The notes: generated by a model not told the origin, from the sequence alone. A stretch of 64,000 bases of DNA from Lyophyllum atratum (GCA_014905825.1 JACGCN010000024.1:248001-312000), one strand, 5' to 3'. Counted from the first letter of the stretch, positions 23,583 to 35,600 are shown. Program-made: numbers and translations.

Positions 23583-25009
23583 TCAATCAACAACTTTAGC
23601 ATAGGCGGAACCATTCGAGCATCCATAACATATACAACACTTACCAGTATCCAATACATGGATCACACTAGGATCATCCGTCGTCGATTGCACGAGCGCC
23701 TCTCCCCCAAGAACATAAACACTAGCTCCAACTGATGTCATGGCGTGCCCCGAACGTCCACTCGGCGATGCAGGTCCCATATCCTGGAAGGCGAACCATC
23801 GCTGGTCTGTCCCAGATCCAACATCAGTTATCTTGAATCATGAATCTGCGAGGCGGCATACCCGGTATTTTGAACGCGACGAGGTCATTCAAGTCCTTCC
23901 CCTCAACTCCTCGTCCTCCAAACACGTATATTACATCGTCGACTACGGCAGCTGCGTGACCTTCGCGTGGTGGAGGAAGTAATCCCGTACATTGAAGCTC
24001 TGACCACCGATGCCTCGGGACGTCGAAAACCCATGTGTCGTTGTAATGGTACTGACCGTCGGTTCCACCAAAACTATAACACGGGGCGGGCGAGCAGATC
24101 AGTAGGAGACTGGGGTGGATAGCACAGCAATACGTACAGATAGATTCTTCCATCGCAAGTCAAACATACATGACCTGTCCTCGGCGCTGGCGCTATTCCT
24201 CCTACAGGGTCTATCGGGTTCCAAACTGCCTTGGTCCAGACTAATAGCGGAAAATGAGGGGTTGAAATTGCAAGTGTAAGGTGTGTACGCACGCGAATAT
24301 ATATCAAAACTCCACATATCATTGAAGAACTCTGCATTGAATTGGCCCCCAAAGACTACAAACTGGGAGCCAATCATGTTTGCTGTATGACCGTAGCGCC
24401 CACTCGGCCCAGGTCCATGACTCGGTATACGAGTCCAATATTTCGCAACTGAGAAGGACATTAGTACACTGTGCTCCAATAGAGAACCACTTATCACCAC
24501 TGACTTAAATCCAATGAATACAGTCCGTGATCAGGTTTATCCATTACGGTTGGATCCACCAAGGTATCGCCTCCCCAGACAATCAAGACGTCATCAAATA
24601 GCGCGGCTGCGTGGCCTACCCTAGGTAATGGCAGAGCACCATCCGTTTGCAACCGGGTTACAGAATTGTCCTGGGTGGAGAAGAAATAGAGATCGTTGCA
24701 CAGGATTTCGCGTTGGACAAGGCCGCCAAATAGGTATGTGCCACCGATGCTCGTGGTTTCCTGTGGGATTGCATGTCCATAGCGCGGAAAGGGAGAAGGC
24801 AAGGGCGAGGAAGGTGTGATGCCATGCTTGTTCAACCCAAGTGGCGGGGAAAGGTGAAGAGATTGTGTAGACCAGGGGTAGGCGAGTGGTTGTGATGGCG
24901 GATCGGCAGTCTTAGGATGATCGGTTGCTAATGCCGCTTGAACTGCTGTGATCAACGAGCTCGATAGCCCAGCTTGCGACTTCTTTTTCTTCCTCGAGAA
25001 AAAGCCCAT
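23583..25009 (-). CDS. Kelch-repeat protein, 6 exons, 382 aa, apparently cut short
   Basis: Model: complement(join(23583..23593, 23645..23806, 23862..24073, 24138..24240, 24293..24448, 24505..25009)). It starts MGFFSRKKKKSQ and then carries about six kelch blades, seen as repeats such as FPRYGHA, YLFGG, LPRVGHAA, GRYGHTANMIGSQFVVFGG, APRTGHV, PPREGHAAAVVDDVIYVFGG and SGRSGHAMTSVGASVYVLGG. The layout matches the N-terminal propeller of Tea1/Ral2-type fungal cell-polarity proteins. Those usually continue into a long coiled-coil part. Here the frame ends right after VIHVLDT: the last 11-base exon meets TGA at once, with or without the final intron. So this is either a truncated gene or a short kelch-only protein. 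All other junctions are clean. Confidence 0.7.
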
Positions 25010-25625
25010 TATGCCAGCAGAGAGATTACCTGACGTGAATCGGTGACCAGGCTGAGGATAACCAGGGCAGAATGTCTATGGCTGTGCCTGCTCGAGTCTG
25101 GATTTGATCAATGATCATCTTCCACAGTCCTGTGGCAGTACCATTTGCTACAGTTACTCTCTAGAAGTAGACGCAAACATGAGGATATTCGAAGATTGTG
25201 AGCAACGTGGTGAAGCAGGAAGGCGAGATCAAGGCGAGATTAGATATGATCTCTGGTGATGATAAGATGTACCTGAGGGGAACGAGTCGGTCTTTGTTCC
25301 GAGATCTATTTATAGATTGAGGTTATACAAAGTCATTTGGGTGGAAAAGTTTTGGGAATTTTTGAAATCTATTTATAGAGGTACCCAAAAAATGAAGAAA
25401 ACGCGTGACCTCACGTGACCTGCGTCGTCTGTACCATTGATTATGTAATGCTCTCTTTTCCCAGCCCTGTCGGAACACGCGCACTACCGTCGCAGAACCT
25501 GTTACTTTTCTAATGACTTCCTTACTTCGCAGTGACATATTTAGCAATAGTCTTTTACTCATCAGCGAGTATAAGACTTTCTTTCACTCTTCCCATGAGC
25601 ATGAGTAATCACTCATTTAACGTAA
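25010..25625. other. Intergenic region and insertion site of the LTR element
   Basis: I saw no gene. The retrotransposon inserted at the right edge of this stretch. Joining this side to the sequence after 38476 gives no visible open frame across the site, so the insertion does not seem to break a gene. Confidence 0.45.
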
Positions 25626-25630
25626 GTAGT
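25626..25630. repeat. Target-site duplication GTAGT, left copy
   Basis: The five bases GTAGT directly precede the left LTR and are repeated at 38472-38476 directly after the right LTR. Five-base duplications are typical of Ty3/Gypsy integration. Confidence 0.92.
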
Positions 25631-26089
25631 TGTGATGCGGCCATCCTAAATAGAGGGCTTCTCGCGTGAGTGAAGTCTCTAGTCGCGAGGAGAGGGAGCC
25701 GTCGTAGCGGGCTCTCGATCCTCTCATGATCCCTAGCTGCTGCCGCCGCTAAGGGGCGCTGCATAGGGATCAGTTCTATCCCGAGCTGCTGCCGCCGCTA
25801 AGGGGCGCTGCGTCGGGATCCGTTCTGTGAGCCAGAGCATGGCGAGTATTCACCCCACTCGGGGCCCAGGGGCTAGCTGGAGGTTAAGCCGGGGCGCCGA
25901 TCCCGTATCCTTAGCGTAGAGCGTAGAGGATTCCAAGAAGATGATATTAGTATTGCGTGTCGTTCTCGACACGCCAGCAAGCGTAGTTACAATGTGGTAA
26001 AGTAAATATGTACAAAGAATGTCCGGCCCGGGCACGCGCACGATAAGATAAGATAGTGAACGGACGATATGTATTATACCGCCGTCACA
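25631..26089 (-). repeat. 3' LTR of the retrotransposon (459 bp)
   Basis: It begins TGTGACGG and ends CATCACA when read on the element strand. It contains a two-copy tandem repeat of about 49 bp (about 25728-25826) with the shared core CTGCTGCCGCCGCTAAGGGG. The same structure is in the other LTR. The stop codon of the extra ORF lies in its first five bases. Confidence 0.95.
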
Positions 26090-29000
26090 GTGCCCCCCCG
26101 TGTGCATGACCGGAGCCAAAGTCACGATCCCCCCGACGACGACGTTGTTCCCTGCGGGCTCGTTCGCGTTCCTGAGCCCTGGCGCGTTCCCGATCCCGCT
26201 CCTGTGCGGCAAGCCGAAGCTCTCTCCTAACTTGTTGGTCGCGCCCAGCGCGGTGTCCGCGTTTCCTACGAAAAGCCACCTCGTCACCTATTTCGCCATC
26301 TTCGAGGCCGTCAGTCGACAGATCCCCGGGGGCTGACTCAGAGTGACGGATCGTCGAGATCCTCTCATCCAAGCCTACACCTAAGCGGCGCACTAAGTTG
26401 GGCGCGCTCGAAGAAGGCGAGCCTGGTCGTGCCGGGGACACAGGACGGGGCGGGCGGATGCTAGGGTCATCGGAGAGGCGCTCGAGGATGCCGACGTTTA
26501 GCCTCTGCATCAATCCTCGCTGAGGGTTGACGGGCGGCGGGATCCTGGTTTCCACGACGGCTTGAACTGGAGATCGCGGTGGCGCCGTCGCGGCAACCCC
26601 AGGAGTCATTCGAGTCATAACTTCGAGGAAGACCTCCGCCATGTATAGGGCGTGTTCCCTCGTCCCAGTGGGCGGAATTACCGGCGATGCAGCTGCAGGC
26701 GGTGGGGCAGGAGCCACTGGAGCAGGAATCGGCGAGGGGAGTTCGAAAACCGAGCGACGAGCGGGCGACCTGGAAGGAGTCACAGGGGAAGGGAGGCGCA
26801 CGGAGCTGCGAATAGGTCGGGAGAATGACTGTCCGCGACGCGATGAGTATCCTCGTTCCTCGCGGTCGCCATCATATCCCGAGTCTCCACGAGGAGGCGA
26901 CCAATGCCTGCTAGCAGCCGCCCGTGGAGGCCGTATAGGAGAAATTCGACGAGACGGCGGAAAGGGGGACGGGCGCCGAAGAGGAGGCACTCCCGGAGAC
27001 CGACGACGCTCTCGCGAGCTAGACGCTCTTCCTCTGGCGCGCGAGCGACTCGAATCGTCCAGAGGCGAGGCAGCACGACGCCGAGAACCGCGAGGAAGGG
27101 TGTCTGGCCGAGGAGGGGAAGCCACTGGCCGCGAAGGTGGTGAAGGCCGAGTCCAACTCTCCCCTCCTGCTGAGCGCACTTGCGACAATTCTTCAGCGGT
27201 AGCCCAGAATAATTCGCCCCCCAGACCCGCTCCAAGTTCGCGCGGCGCGCTAGCCATTTGCAAGGCAGCAGCACCCTCAGGCGAATTCAAGGAGATCCAT
27301 AAGGTCTGTCGAGACCCCGTGGAGGACCGGTCCACTCGCAGGATCAGCGCTTCTGGCACTGACATCGTGAGCGCTACTAGAGCAGCTCTAACGTCATGCC
27401 AGGGAGTGGACAGAGGGAAGGAGGCAGTGCGCAGATAGCATGAGGTGGCGCGTTCCTCCACTTCGGGTTCACTGCCGAGAGAGATCTCGCCGGAGTCACT
27501 GGGAGCGCGTCGTCGCTGCTCCGCCGGACTTTTGGGAAGGACGAGAGGAACAGACAGGGGCAAGGAATGGTTAGGTAGGATGGGAGCGCGTTGTCGCTGC
27601 TCCGCCAGGTTATTGGGAATAGGGGGAGGGAGCGAGGCTGGAGTGACGACTGGAGCTGTAGACGTCCCTGAAGATGAGGCGGCTGGGAGTGTCTGGATGA
27701 TAGCCAGCCTCGGGAGCTCTCCGCCCGATGGCACAGGGACGGGTTGACCGCGCTTCCCAGACTTGTCAAAACGGGAACCATATATCCAGTAGGACGCGAC
27801 GGCCTGCTTGCCCGGAGAGGACCAGTAGGTAGCGCGCGGGGCTGGCCATCCGTAGATCTTTACGTCGGTTACCAAGCCTTCTGGGACCGGCGGTTCGTCC
27901 ATGTATATCTCCCTGCGCAATTGACGGTCGTAGTAGCACGAGGCTAGATCCTCGTCCTCCATGTCTTCCTTATCCGCCCGCGTCATCACCCTAATCTTGC
28001 CGTCTCCATCGTCCAACCATTTTGACCAAGTACCAGCCGAATTTTGTGAATCCCACACAACAGGAGGCCGTAACCATGGTACGCGATCAGGATGCAGAAC
28101 GACGAGGTCGAGAGGCGCTGCCGCTTTGGTCGGGTCGAGGTTGGACGCAGCAGGCGTTTCATCCACCTCCATAGGTGAGGGTTCCCGCTCGGGCGTAAGA
28201 GGCCGGGAAGTATGTTCACCGATCGTCTCTCCCCTCCATCCTTGAGTCGAAGAAGAAGATCGTTCCCGATTCTCCACCGTAGCCACCAGGGCCGAAGGCG
28301 GCCTAGCGCGTATTATCGAGGTCACATACGGGGTGACCTTTGCCTTCGACCGCCATGCGACATCGTCGTATCCGTTGGTAGCGAACCGGAGTAGCGCCGC
28401 TTGTGTTCCCGTCCACCAAGTGGGGCAAGCGTTGGGTTCCTGAGCCAGCCAACTCTCGGCGCCTTCTAGGGCGTGAACGAGGAAGCAAGGTACTTTCTGG
28501 CTGAGAAGCCAGAGAGCATCTTGTCTCCGATCACCGTTGATCCAGGCGCCCAAGTAACGGTCGTCCGCTCGGGGGATGGTTGAAGATACGAGCGCATCTA
28601 CAGCTGGCTGGTACTGCGCATCGAGCACCGCATTGGCGAAGACGAGGTACGCAGCCTTTTCCTTAATGCCACGCTGCACTCCTACGCACAAGTCCACCGC
28701 ATCCTCATAGGATTCGAGACGGCGTAGGTCGTCCACAGTTGCACGGGAGGGGAACGAGGGTCTCGAAGACCAGAAGTTGGTGAAGGTGAGCTCCAGGGAT
28801 GAACAGGCGAGGATAAGGGAATCGATCAGAGCGAGTCTCTCGCTCAGCTCATCGATGTACGCGGGCCTGATACGACCTTGCGAAGGTCCATAAGGCGTAC
28901 GCCCAGCGAGGACCTCCCATTCTTGATGGACGAACTTGAACTCGGGGTATCCTCCCTCGTAGCCGACGGATGGCCGAAGTATGAAAGCTCTCCATACTTC

Positions 29001-29327
29001 TCGAGTCAGAACCTGGGGATTTACGGTGTAGTCGAATGGACCCAAGTGCCCATCAAAGCGGCGACGAGTTCTGTCGACGGGCATCCGATGCTCGAAGTTT
29101 GGAGGGGGTAAGCCGGCGTAGAACGGGCGTATCATCGAATTAGGCGACCAGGCCTCGTAACCCGGGATCCTAGACTCGGCGGGACGTGGGGCGACGATTC
29201 TCCCGCTATGTTGGTGGAAGGGAGGAAGGTCGAAGGTGAGGGTACTATCCACAATTGGGGTGTCGTCGTACCCGCTGAAACTAGTCAACCGCGATGTCGA
29301 GAATCGTCGGGAGTCTTCGGGAGCCAT
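26085..29327 (-). CDS. Extra retrotransposon ORF downstream of Pol, 1080 aa, function unknown
   Basis: This ORF lies on the element strand in the place where env genes lie in retroviruses, but I see no signal peptide or transmembrane helix, so it is not env-like in content. Residues 1-350 are globular, with many Trp and charged residues (for example WWTGTQAALLRFATN). Residues about 400-540 are a second compact region. A segment near residues 620-720 (LRTASFPLSTPWHDVRAALV, then ALILRVDRS, LWISLNSPEGAAALQMA) has the alternation of strands and helices expected of an RRM-like RNA-binding fold. This is inference. An SR/RD-rich tail follows (SRSRARGRASSSRERRR), and the C-terminus is a strongly charged Arg/Glu helix. 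The ORF runs through the purine tract and its TGA is bases 3-5 of the LTR. Alternative roles are a second Gag-like or RNA-handling protein. Confidence 0.85.
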   Translation of the reverse strand: MAPEDSRRFSTSRLTSFSGYDDTPIVDSTLTFDLPPFHQHSGRIVAPRPAESRIPGYEAWSPNSMIRPFYAGLPPPNFEHRMPVDRTRRRFDGHLGPFDYTVNPQVLTREVWRAFILRPSVGYEGGYPEFKFVHQEWEVLAGRTPYGPSQGRIRPAYIDELSERLALIDSLILACSSLELTFTNFWSSRPSFPSRATVDDLRRLESYEDAVDLCVGVQRGIKEKAAYLVFANAVLDAQYQPAVDALVSSTIPRADDRYLGAWINGDRRQDALWLLSQKVPCFLVHALEGAESWLAQEPNACPTWWTGTQAALLRFATNGYDDVAWRSKAKVTPYVTSIIRARPPSALVATVENRERSSSSTQGWRGETIGEHTSRPLTPEREPSPMEVDETPAASNLDPTKAAAPLDLVVLHPDRVPWLRPPVVWDSQNSAGTWSKWLDDGDGKIRVMTRADKEDMEDEDLASCYYDRQLRREIYMDEPPVPEGLVTDVKIYGWPAPRATYWSSPGKQAVASYWIYGSRFDKSGKRGQPVPVPSGGELPRLAIIQTLPAASSSGTSTAPVVTPASLPPPIPNNLAEQRQRAPILPNHSLPLSVPLVLPKSPAEQRRRAPSDSGEISLGSEPEVEERATSCYLRTASFPLSTPWHDVRAALVALTMSVPEALILRVDRSSTGSRQTLWISLNSPEGAAALQMASAPRELGAGLGGELFWATAEELSQVRSAGGESWTRPSPPSRPVASPPRPDTLPRGSRRRAASPLDDSSRSRARGRASSSRERRRSPGVPPLRRPSPFPPSRRISPIRPPRAAASRHWSPPRGDSGYDGDREERGYSSRRGQSFSRPIRSSVRLPSPVTPSRSPARRSVFELPSPIPAPVAPAPPPAAASPVIPPTGTREHALYMAEVFLEVMTRMTPGVAATAPPRSPVQAVVETRIPPPVNPQRGLMQRLNVGILERLSDDPSIRPPRPVSPARPGSPSSSAPNLVRRLGVGLDERISTIRHSESAPGDLSTDGLEDGEIGDEVAFRRKRGHRAGRDQQVRRELRLAAQERDRERARAQERERARREQRRRRGDRDFGSGHAHGGAL
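26090..26103 (-). other. Polypurine-tract candidate of the retrotransposon
   Basis: On the element strand, ACACGGGGGGGCAC ends directly at the 3' LTR; the run of seven G is at 26093-26099. This is where plus-strand DNA synthesis would start. It is also coding sequence for the last residues of the extra ORF. Confidence 0.6.
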
Positions 29328-29650
29328 TTTGTAGTGTATTAGGGCTAGTTCTAGTAGGAGAAGGCGCCGATGGCAGCCGGGCGGGGGTTTTGGAGCGCCT
29401 CAGGTCCCAGTCGCGCTGTAGAGCGCGCCTCTGACCTCAGTCGTCTCCCTTGCGAGGTTCTAGTAGCGCCTCAAGCCCCAGTCGCGCTGTGCAGCGCGCC
29501 TCTGACTTCAGTCGGCTTCCTCGCGCGGAGCTGTTGTGTTCGGTAGGATTATAGAGAAGGTATTTACGATGAGGTAGTATGATAGGTGGAAGAGGAGGAA
29601 AGTAGATGAAAGTGATAATCGATGGGAATTCAAAGTCCGCTTATTTCCCA
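29328..29650 (-). other. Spacer between Gag-Pol and the extra ORF, with tandem repeat
   Basis: A repeat of about 71 bp stands here in two copies, about 29394-29464 and 29465-29530, sharing CCCAGTCGCGCTGT, AGCGCGCCTCTGAC and TCAGTCG. It could be a translation-control or splicing region for the downstream ORF, but nothing in the sequence proves that. Confidence 0.6.
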
Positions 29651-32600
29651 TCACGTGAGTCCAGCCATAGCGTGATACTCGCGTTTAAGGGCGGGCGCGT
29701 TCCGAATGGCATATTCGGATACCCAGCTATCTTCCGTAGGGTCATAGCCAAGCCAGCGGATAAGATACTCGCGTCGGTTTCCGGTCTTTCGACCGGTGAT
29801 TCGATGTCCTAGGATAGCTTCGACTTCAAACTCCTCTGAGGCTATAAAGTCTCGGGTGGGCGGCAGCTGAGTTCTCTCTCCAAATCGGGGATGCGAAGGA
29901 GTGTATCGTCGTAGATGTTGCAGGTTAAATACGGGGTGCATTGGGTAGGTATCCGGTAGTCGTAGTCGGTATACCATAGGGTTGACCTTTTCCATAACCT
30001 CGAATGGACCGATAGTGCGTTGCACTAGTTTCCTTCCCGTGCCAGCGACGTCCACTAATTCCAAAGAATGAGGATTGACTAAAGCCCATTCTCCTGGTTT
30101 GAATTCTACCACTGGACGACGATTCTTATTGTAAGCTTTGGCTTGCCGCTCCTGCGCGAGGACCACAGCATCCCTCGCGGCCTTCCGATGGATTTCCAAG
30201 GCTTCAACGAAGTCTTCCCCCTTCTGACTAGGTAGAAAGGGACGTTCTACGGGATCCGTTGACGGAGCTACCACTCCTGCGGTAGTTTGTGGCTTGTAAC
30301 CCATCAAGAGGAAATTAGGGGCATACGAGGTAGACGAATGTACGGCTGAATTGTAGGCATGGGCTAGCGCGGACAGCCATTGAGCCCAGGAGGATCGATC
30401 CGTCGCGACGTAGGCACGGAGCATTTGTTCGATCGTAGCATTTAGGATCTCTGTCTGTCCGTCGGTCTGGGGGTGGTGTGCCGACGATAACGCCATGACG
30501 CTACCGTAGCTCTCAACTACTGATTTCCAGAAAGCCGTCGACCATCTCTTGTCCCGATCCGCGATAATTCTTTCGGGCAGTCCATATACGCTGGCTACCT
30601 TCTCGACGAATATCTTTGCGAATCCTTCCTGAGTGAGGTCTTGGAAAGTAGGTAGAAAAAGGCCGTATCTAGTTAATTTGTCCACTATAACCAGGACAGC
30701 CGTATAACCTTCGGAACCAGAAGGCGGCAATCCAGTGATGAGGTCGAGCGAAACGGTGGCGAAAGGTCGCGCAGGGATATGAGCTGGTCGCAGACCTCCC
30801 ATCTTGCGTAGATGATCGGTCTTAATCTTCTGGCACACATCGCAGGAGTATACATAGTCGTAAGCGTCCTTATGCATTGTAGGCCAGAAAAACAGTTCTC
30901 GGAGCCGCGCAATTAGCCGTCGAGGTCCAGCATGGGCGCTCTCGAAAGGCGATTCATGAATCCAGCTCAGAATATAATTAATTTGGCCTTTTGGGACACA
31001 AAGTCGAGTGTTCCAGTCCGCGTCGATAAAGTATAAAAGTCCATTATTTCCCCTTTGAAAGTGGGAAGGAGTTAATACCTTCGTCGGGTTCGGTATCTCT
31101 TTAGGGTACTTTTTGACGAAGTAAGGGTCCAGAGGGTAAGCGGCGGCGAATTTCTTGATCATTTCAGGGTTCATAGAAACGAGCAGATGAGACTTTTTTG
31201 TCCAGTCGTCTTCAGGCTGATCTGTAGGGGGGACGACTCCGACCGGGTAGGTCCACGGATCATTATTCGGGAAAGGCAATTCATCCGAAGGAGCTGAGTC
31301 CTTGGGATCCTGGTCACTAGGGAGCGCTCGAGCAGCTCCGTCTTCGGGGAGCGCTTGAGCAGCTCCGTCTTCGGGGAGCGCTTGAGCAGCTCCGTCTTCG
31401 GGGAGCGCTTGAGCAGCTCCATCTTCGGGGAGCGCTGGTTGAGCGGCTCCGGTCTTTGGGAGCGCTGATTGAGCAGCTCCGCGTCGAGTCAAGACTCGAT
31501 TAACTTCCTTCTCCACTACGTCCTCCCACCACCAGACCGCGAAAGCTGCCTTTTTGGCGGGAGCGTGGCTTCCAGCATCTTCTAGGGATTGTGCGAGATC
31601 CTGGGCGGCCTCGTCCGGTATTATAGGCTGGATGTCGTCTCTTAATGGAGAATTGTGCTGCGGTACCCTTGGTAAGCGGGACAGCGGGTCCACGTTCGAA
31701 TGTACCCGGCCTGGACGATGAACGATTTTGAGGCCCGGGTAGGCAGCGTACACAGCCCCCCACGCAGCAAGTCTCCTATTTGCGTTCTCATAGACGCGCG
31801 CCCACTGCAGCGCTGCGTGATCGGTTACCAAGATGACAACCTCGCCTTCGATAAAAGGCTGGAACTTGACTAAAGCTTCCTTAGCGCCTAGCGCCTCGCG
31901 TTCCGTGGCGCTGTAATTCCGTTCAGCCGACGACAAGGTACGGCTCCAATAGCAAATGACGCGCTCCACGCGCACCACAGTGTCGTCGAGTGTCACTCCC
32001 CATTTCCGGGGAGCGCTCAGCCCCTCATCCACGTCCTTGGAGAGGGACGGTACCAAAGTAGGGAGATCCACACCCGCCGTCCAAGCCTTGGAAAGGCGGT
32101 CGTACATCGGAGTGCCTCGAAGGTCGGCCACGGTTATGGACTGCACCTGCTGCAGGCTGGCGCCCAAAGCAAAATCAGAGGCGTCCGTATACAGACGGTA
32201 CGGTTGGCCGCGCTCGGGGTGGCCCAGCACCGGGGCGCTGGATAGAGCCTCCTTGATCTGCCGGAAGGCAATTTCGTGCTCGGCCTCCCAAGTAAAACGC
32301 GCGCCTTTCTTGAGCAAGGCGAAAAGAGGAGCCGCGAGAAATGAATAAAACGGTACGTAGGCAGAGAAATAAACCACCATGCCGAGGAATTTCTGCAGCT
32401 CCGGAACGGAGCGCGGTCGCGCAAGATCAATGATCGCAGCAACTTTTTCCTGATGAGTGGATAGCCCCAGACGAGAGACCTTCTGTCCTAAAAGCAGGAT
32501 GGACGAGTACCCAACGAAACATTTGGGCGGGGAGAGAGTGATGCCCGCGCTCGCGATGGCGCCCAGGACTTGATCGAGGTGAACAATGTGGTCGTCCCAA

Positions 32601-35600
32601 GACTTGGAAAAAACCACTATATCGTCGATGTAGACTAGGGTAAATAGCCATAGGAAGGGGGCAAGAACACCTTGCATGATGCGCTGGAAAATGGAAGGAC
32701 CATTACGCAGCCCGAAAGGCATTCGGCGAAACTGGTACAACCCCAAATGACATCGGAAAGCGGTGCGGGGTTTCGCGTCCTCCGCCATCTCTAGCTGAGT
32801 AAAGCCTGCCAACGCGTCGAAAACGGACATAACCTGTGCACCCGACAGAGCCTGTATGATCTCGGCCTGTCGGGGGATAGGAAACTCGTCAGGGATCGTC
32901 TTTGAATTGAGTTTCCGGTAGTCCACCACTAGGCGAGGCTTGCCGTTCCGGTAGACTACGACAACAGGGAAACCCCATGGGCTGCGAGAGGGCTCGATGA
33001 CGCCCGCCTCGAACCACGCATTAACCTGCTTCTCGATAACCTCCCGTTTTGCAGGGGAAGCACCATACATCGGCACTGAGATCGGTTGAGTTCCCGGGTG
33101 CAGGGGAACATCCACTTTAGCATCAACTTGCCCGAGGCGCCCGTCCAAGCCGAAGGCCATCCGGTTCTTACGCAGCACTTCAAAAAGTTTCGGCTTCACG
33201 TCTTCGGGTATGTCGGGGCCGAGGTTGACAAGGTCGGCAATATCGCCTTCAAGCTTCTCGTCTGGGAGGGCGGTAGTTTTCGGGCCCCAGTTCTCATCAC
33301 CATCCAGTTTGTCGTCATCGGTGGGAAGGTTAGCGTCGGCATTGCCCAAGTCCTGGGCGCGCAAAGAACCCTCGATAACTGCCTTGAGAGCTTCGGCGGA
33401 GGCGGTGTATTTCTCCCATTCCTCCGGGCTTGACGGAGTGTCGGCGAAGGAGCCAGGGTCTTTGAGATAGCCTACGATGTCCCCTTTCCTAATATACCAT
33501 GGCGTTTTAGATGGATTCGCTATAGGTATATAAGGAGCATCTGAAGTGATCCAAGTAGTCGGCGCCGCCATAACTGACATGTCAGGGTTTCCAATGACGA
33601 CCTTCTCAACAATCCATTCCTTCCGGTCTCCGAAGGGCGCTTCAACAGGGACATTATGCACCGACTCGGCGGTAATAAGTCTATCCTCAGCAGCCACTAC
33701 AGGTGGGTCGGACCGACCGAATTCCGAGGCGCGCACTTTGCTGCGCCGTACCGTCTTTGAACGAACGAAGGATTGTACCTTATACGCTTTCCGTATCTCA
33801 AAACCGAGGTCGACGGACTGGGCTGACGACGCGGGAATGATCATGCCTGAATCTCCCACATGAACTTCGCAATGGCCCGAGACATGACGCGTGAGCCCCA
33901 GCTCGTAAGACGTTTGGAAATCTTCCCCTAGAAGGAGGGGAACGTTCATGTCGCGAACGATGTAAGCTTCGAGGTCAAACGAGACCATCTTCCCGTCCGC
34001 GGACTCCGCGAATAGCGTAGTCTTAATATACCCTAGAACGCGCGCATTCCCGGTGAGGTGGTATAGTTTAATGCGAAGACCGTCTCGAGGTTTTGGTAAA
34101 CCAGGGATCGAAGCCCAGTATTCTTCCGACATAAGCGTAATATCAGCGCCAGAGTCAAGTCGCCCTTGCACAGGTGCTTGATCCGTCGCTCCGACATGAA
34201 CTTTCATGTGTAAGGCTTTAGCACCTAACGAACCGTATCCGTCCGGCAGGGACCTGACTTTACGAGCTTCTACGATCTCAACATATGGAGGAGGAGGAGG
34301 CAAAACCTCTTCCGTGTTAGAGGGAATGTCGTAGCGCCAACGCAAGTTCTTCTCTTCCTTCCTAACAGCGAACATCACTCGTCGTCGATAATTTCGATTA
34401 GCGCCATAATGCAAGTTCGGAAAGGCTTCGGCCAGGAAAACGTAGGCAGGCTCATTCTCATCGGGTTCACACTCGGGATAAGCGGAAGAAGACACTTTAG
34501 ATTCAACTAACATAGCTATATACGCTCTATCTTGCTGAGCCAAGTCCGAGGGATCGATGTCGACATTAATGAGATTAGCCGTACGTAAGGAGTCCCATTT
34601 CCCGTAGTGGGGACAGTCCCTCGCGAAGTGACGAGTACTCGTGCAGATATAGCAGCCGCCATTAGGGGGCCTGGCGCTGGAGACGCTGTCGTCGCGAGCG
34701 AAATGGTAGCCGTCCACCACTTTGCCCTCCGGCCAAGGTCTTTTCTCCTTGCCAGGCTTAAACCCTTTAGATTTGACCGCATTAGCCTCCCTGTCGTCTT
34801 CGTTCGCCACCTCATGATCGTATAGGTCGTTGGATTCAGGTGAAGGGCCGGAGATCCGGTCACCCAGGAAATCGTCTACCTGACTAGCATCAATCGCGTG
34901 GGCATTACGGTCGCGACGATTGTTGTTCCGGTAGAAGTGGGGAGCGCGCATGCGCTCCGCTAGGGCCCAAGCGCCCACTAAAACTTCGGCCATCCGACTT
35001 GCAGTAGCCATGAGCGTGAATATGGACGGGCATACTCCTTCGTTGAGGGTAGTGTCCCACTCTGTCGGTTTAGTACGCAGGATGCGAGAGACGGCCTTTG
35101 GTCCGTCCGGATCGTCAGGGAATAAGAACGAATGATAGCGGATACGCCTTTGTATGAAATCCAAAGGAAACTCGCGGTCATGTCCCTTCTGTCGGAACTT
35201 CATTTCTTCAAACTCGAAGGTACGCTCCTTTATCCAATTCTCGTCGAGGAATTGTACTCGGATGCCGAGTAGCATGATGCTCCAGTCTTGAGATAGGTAA
35301 ACACGGTTATCATCGGGTAAGGTATCCCACCACGACTGGGCGCGCTCTGTCCACTTGTATGGAGCTAGCTGCGCCAAACCCTCTCGCATCTTCTGTCCCA
35401 AGCCAGCTAATTTAGCCATGGAGCTGAGGTAACTGAGAGCTGTAGCTCCCATACCGTCCCAAGCCGGCAGAACGGAGATGTTAAGCTTGTGGTTAAGCTG
35501 CCATTCCTCGATGTAGTCGTTATTCTGATAGCCGCCGTTTTGGCGAGGGGGCCCTCCTCCACCTCCTCCATCAGGCGCGCCTCCTCCTCCTCCAGGAGCG

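Noticed and set aside
26641..27438. 265-aa plus-strand frame inside the retrotransposon
   Set aside because: It is the reverse of the SR-rich part of the extra ORF, a composition effect.
26085..29327. Extra retrotransposon ORF as an env gene
   Set aside because: The position would fit, but there is no signal peptide, transmembrane helix or fusion-like hydrophobic segment.
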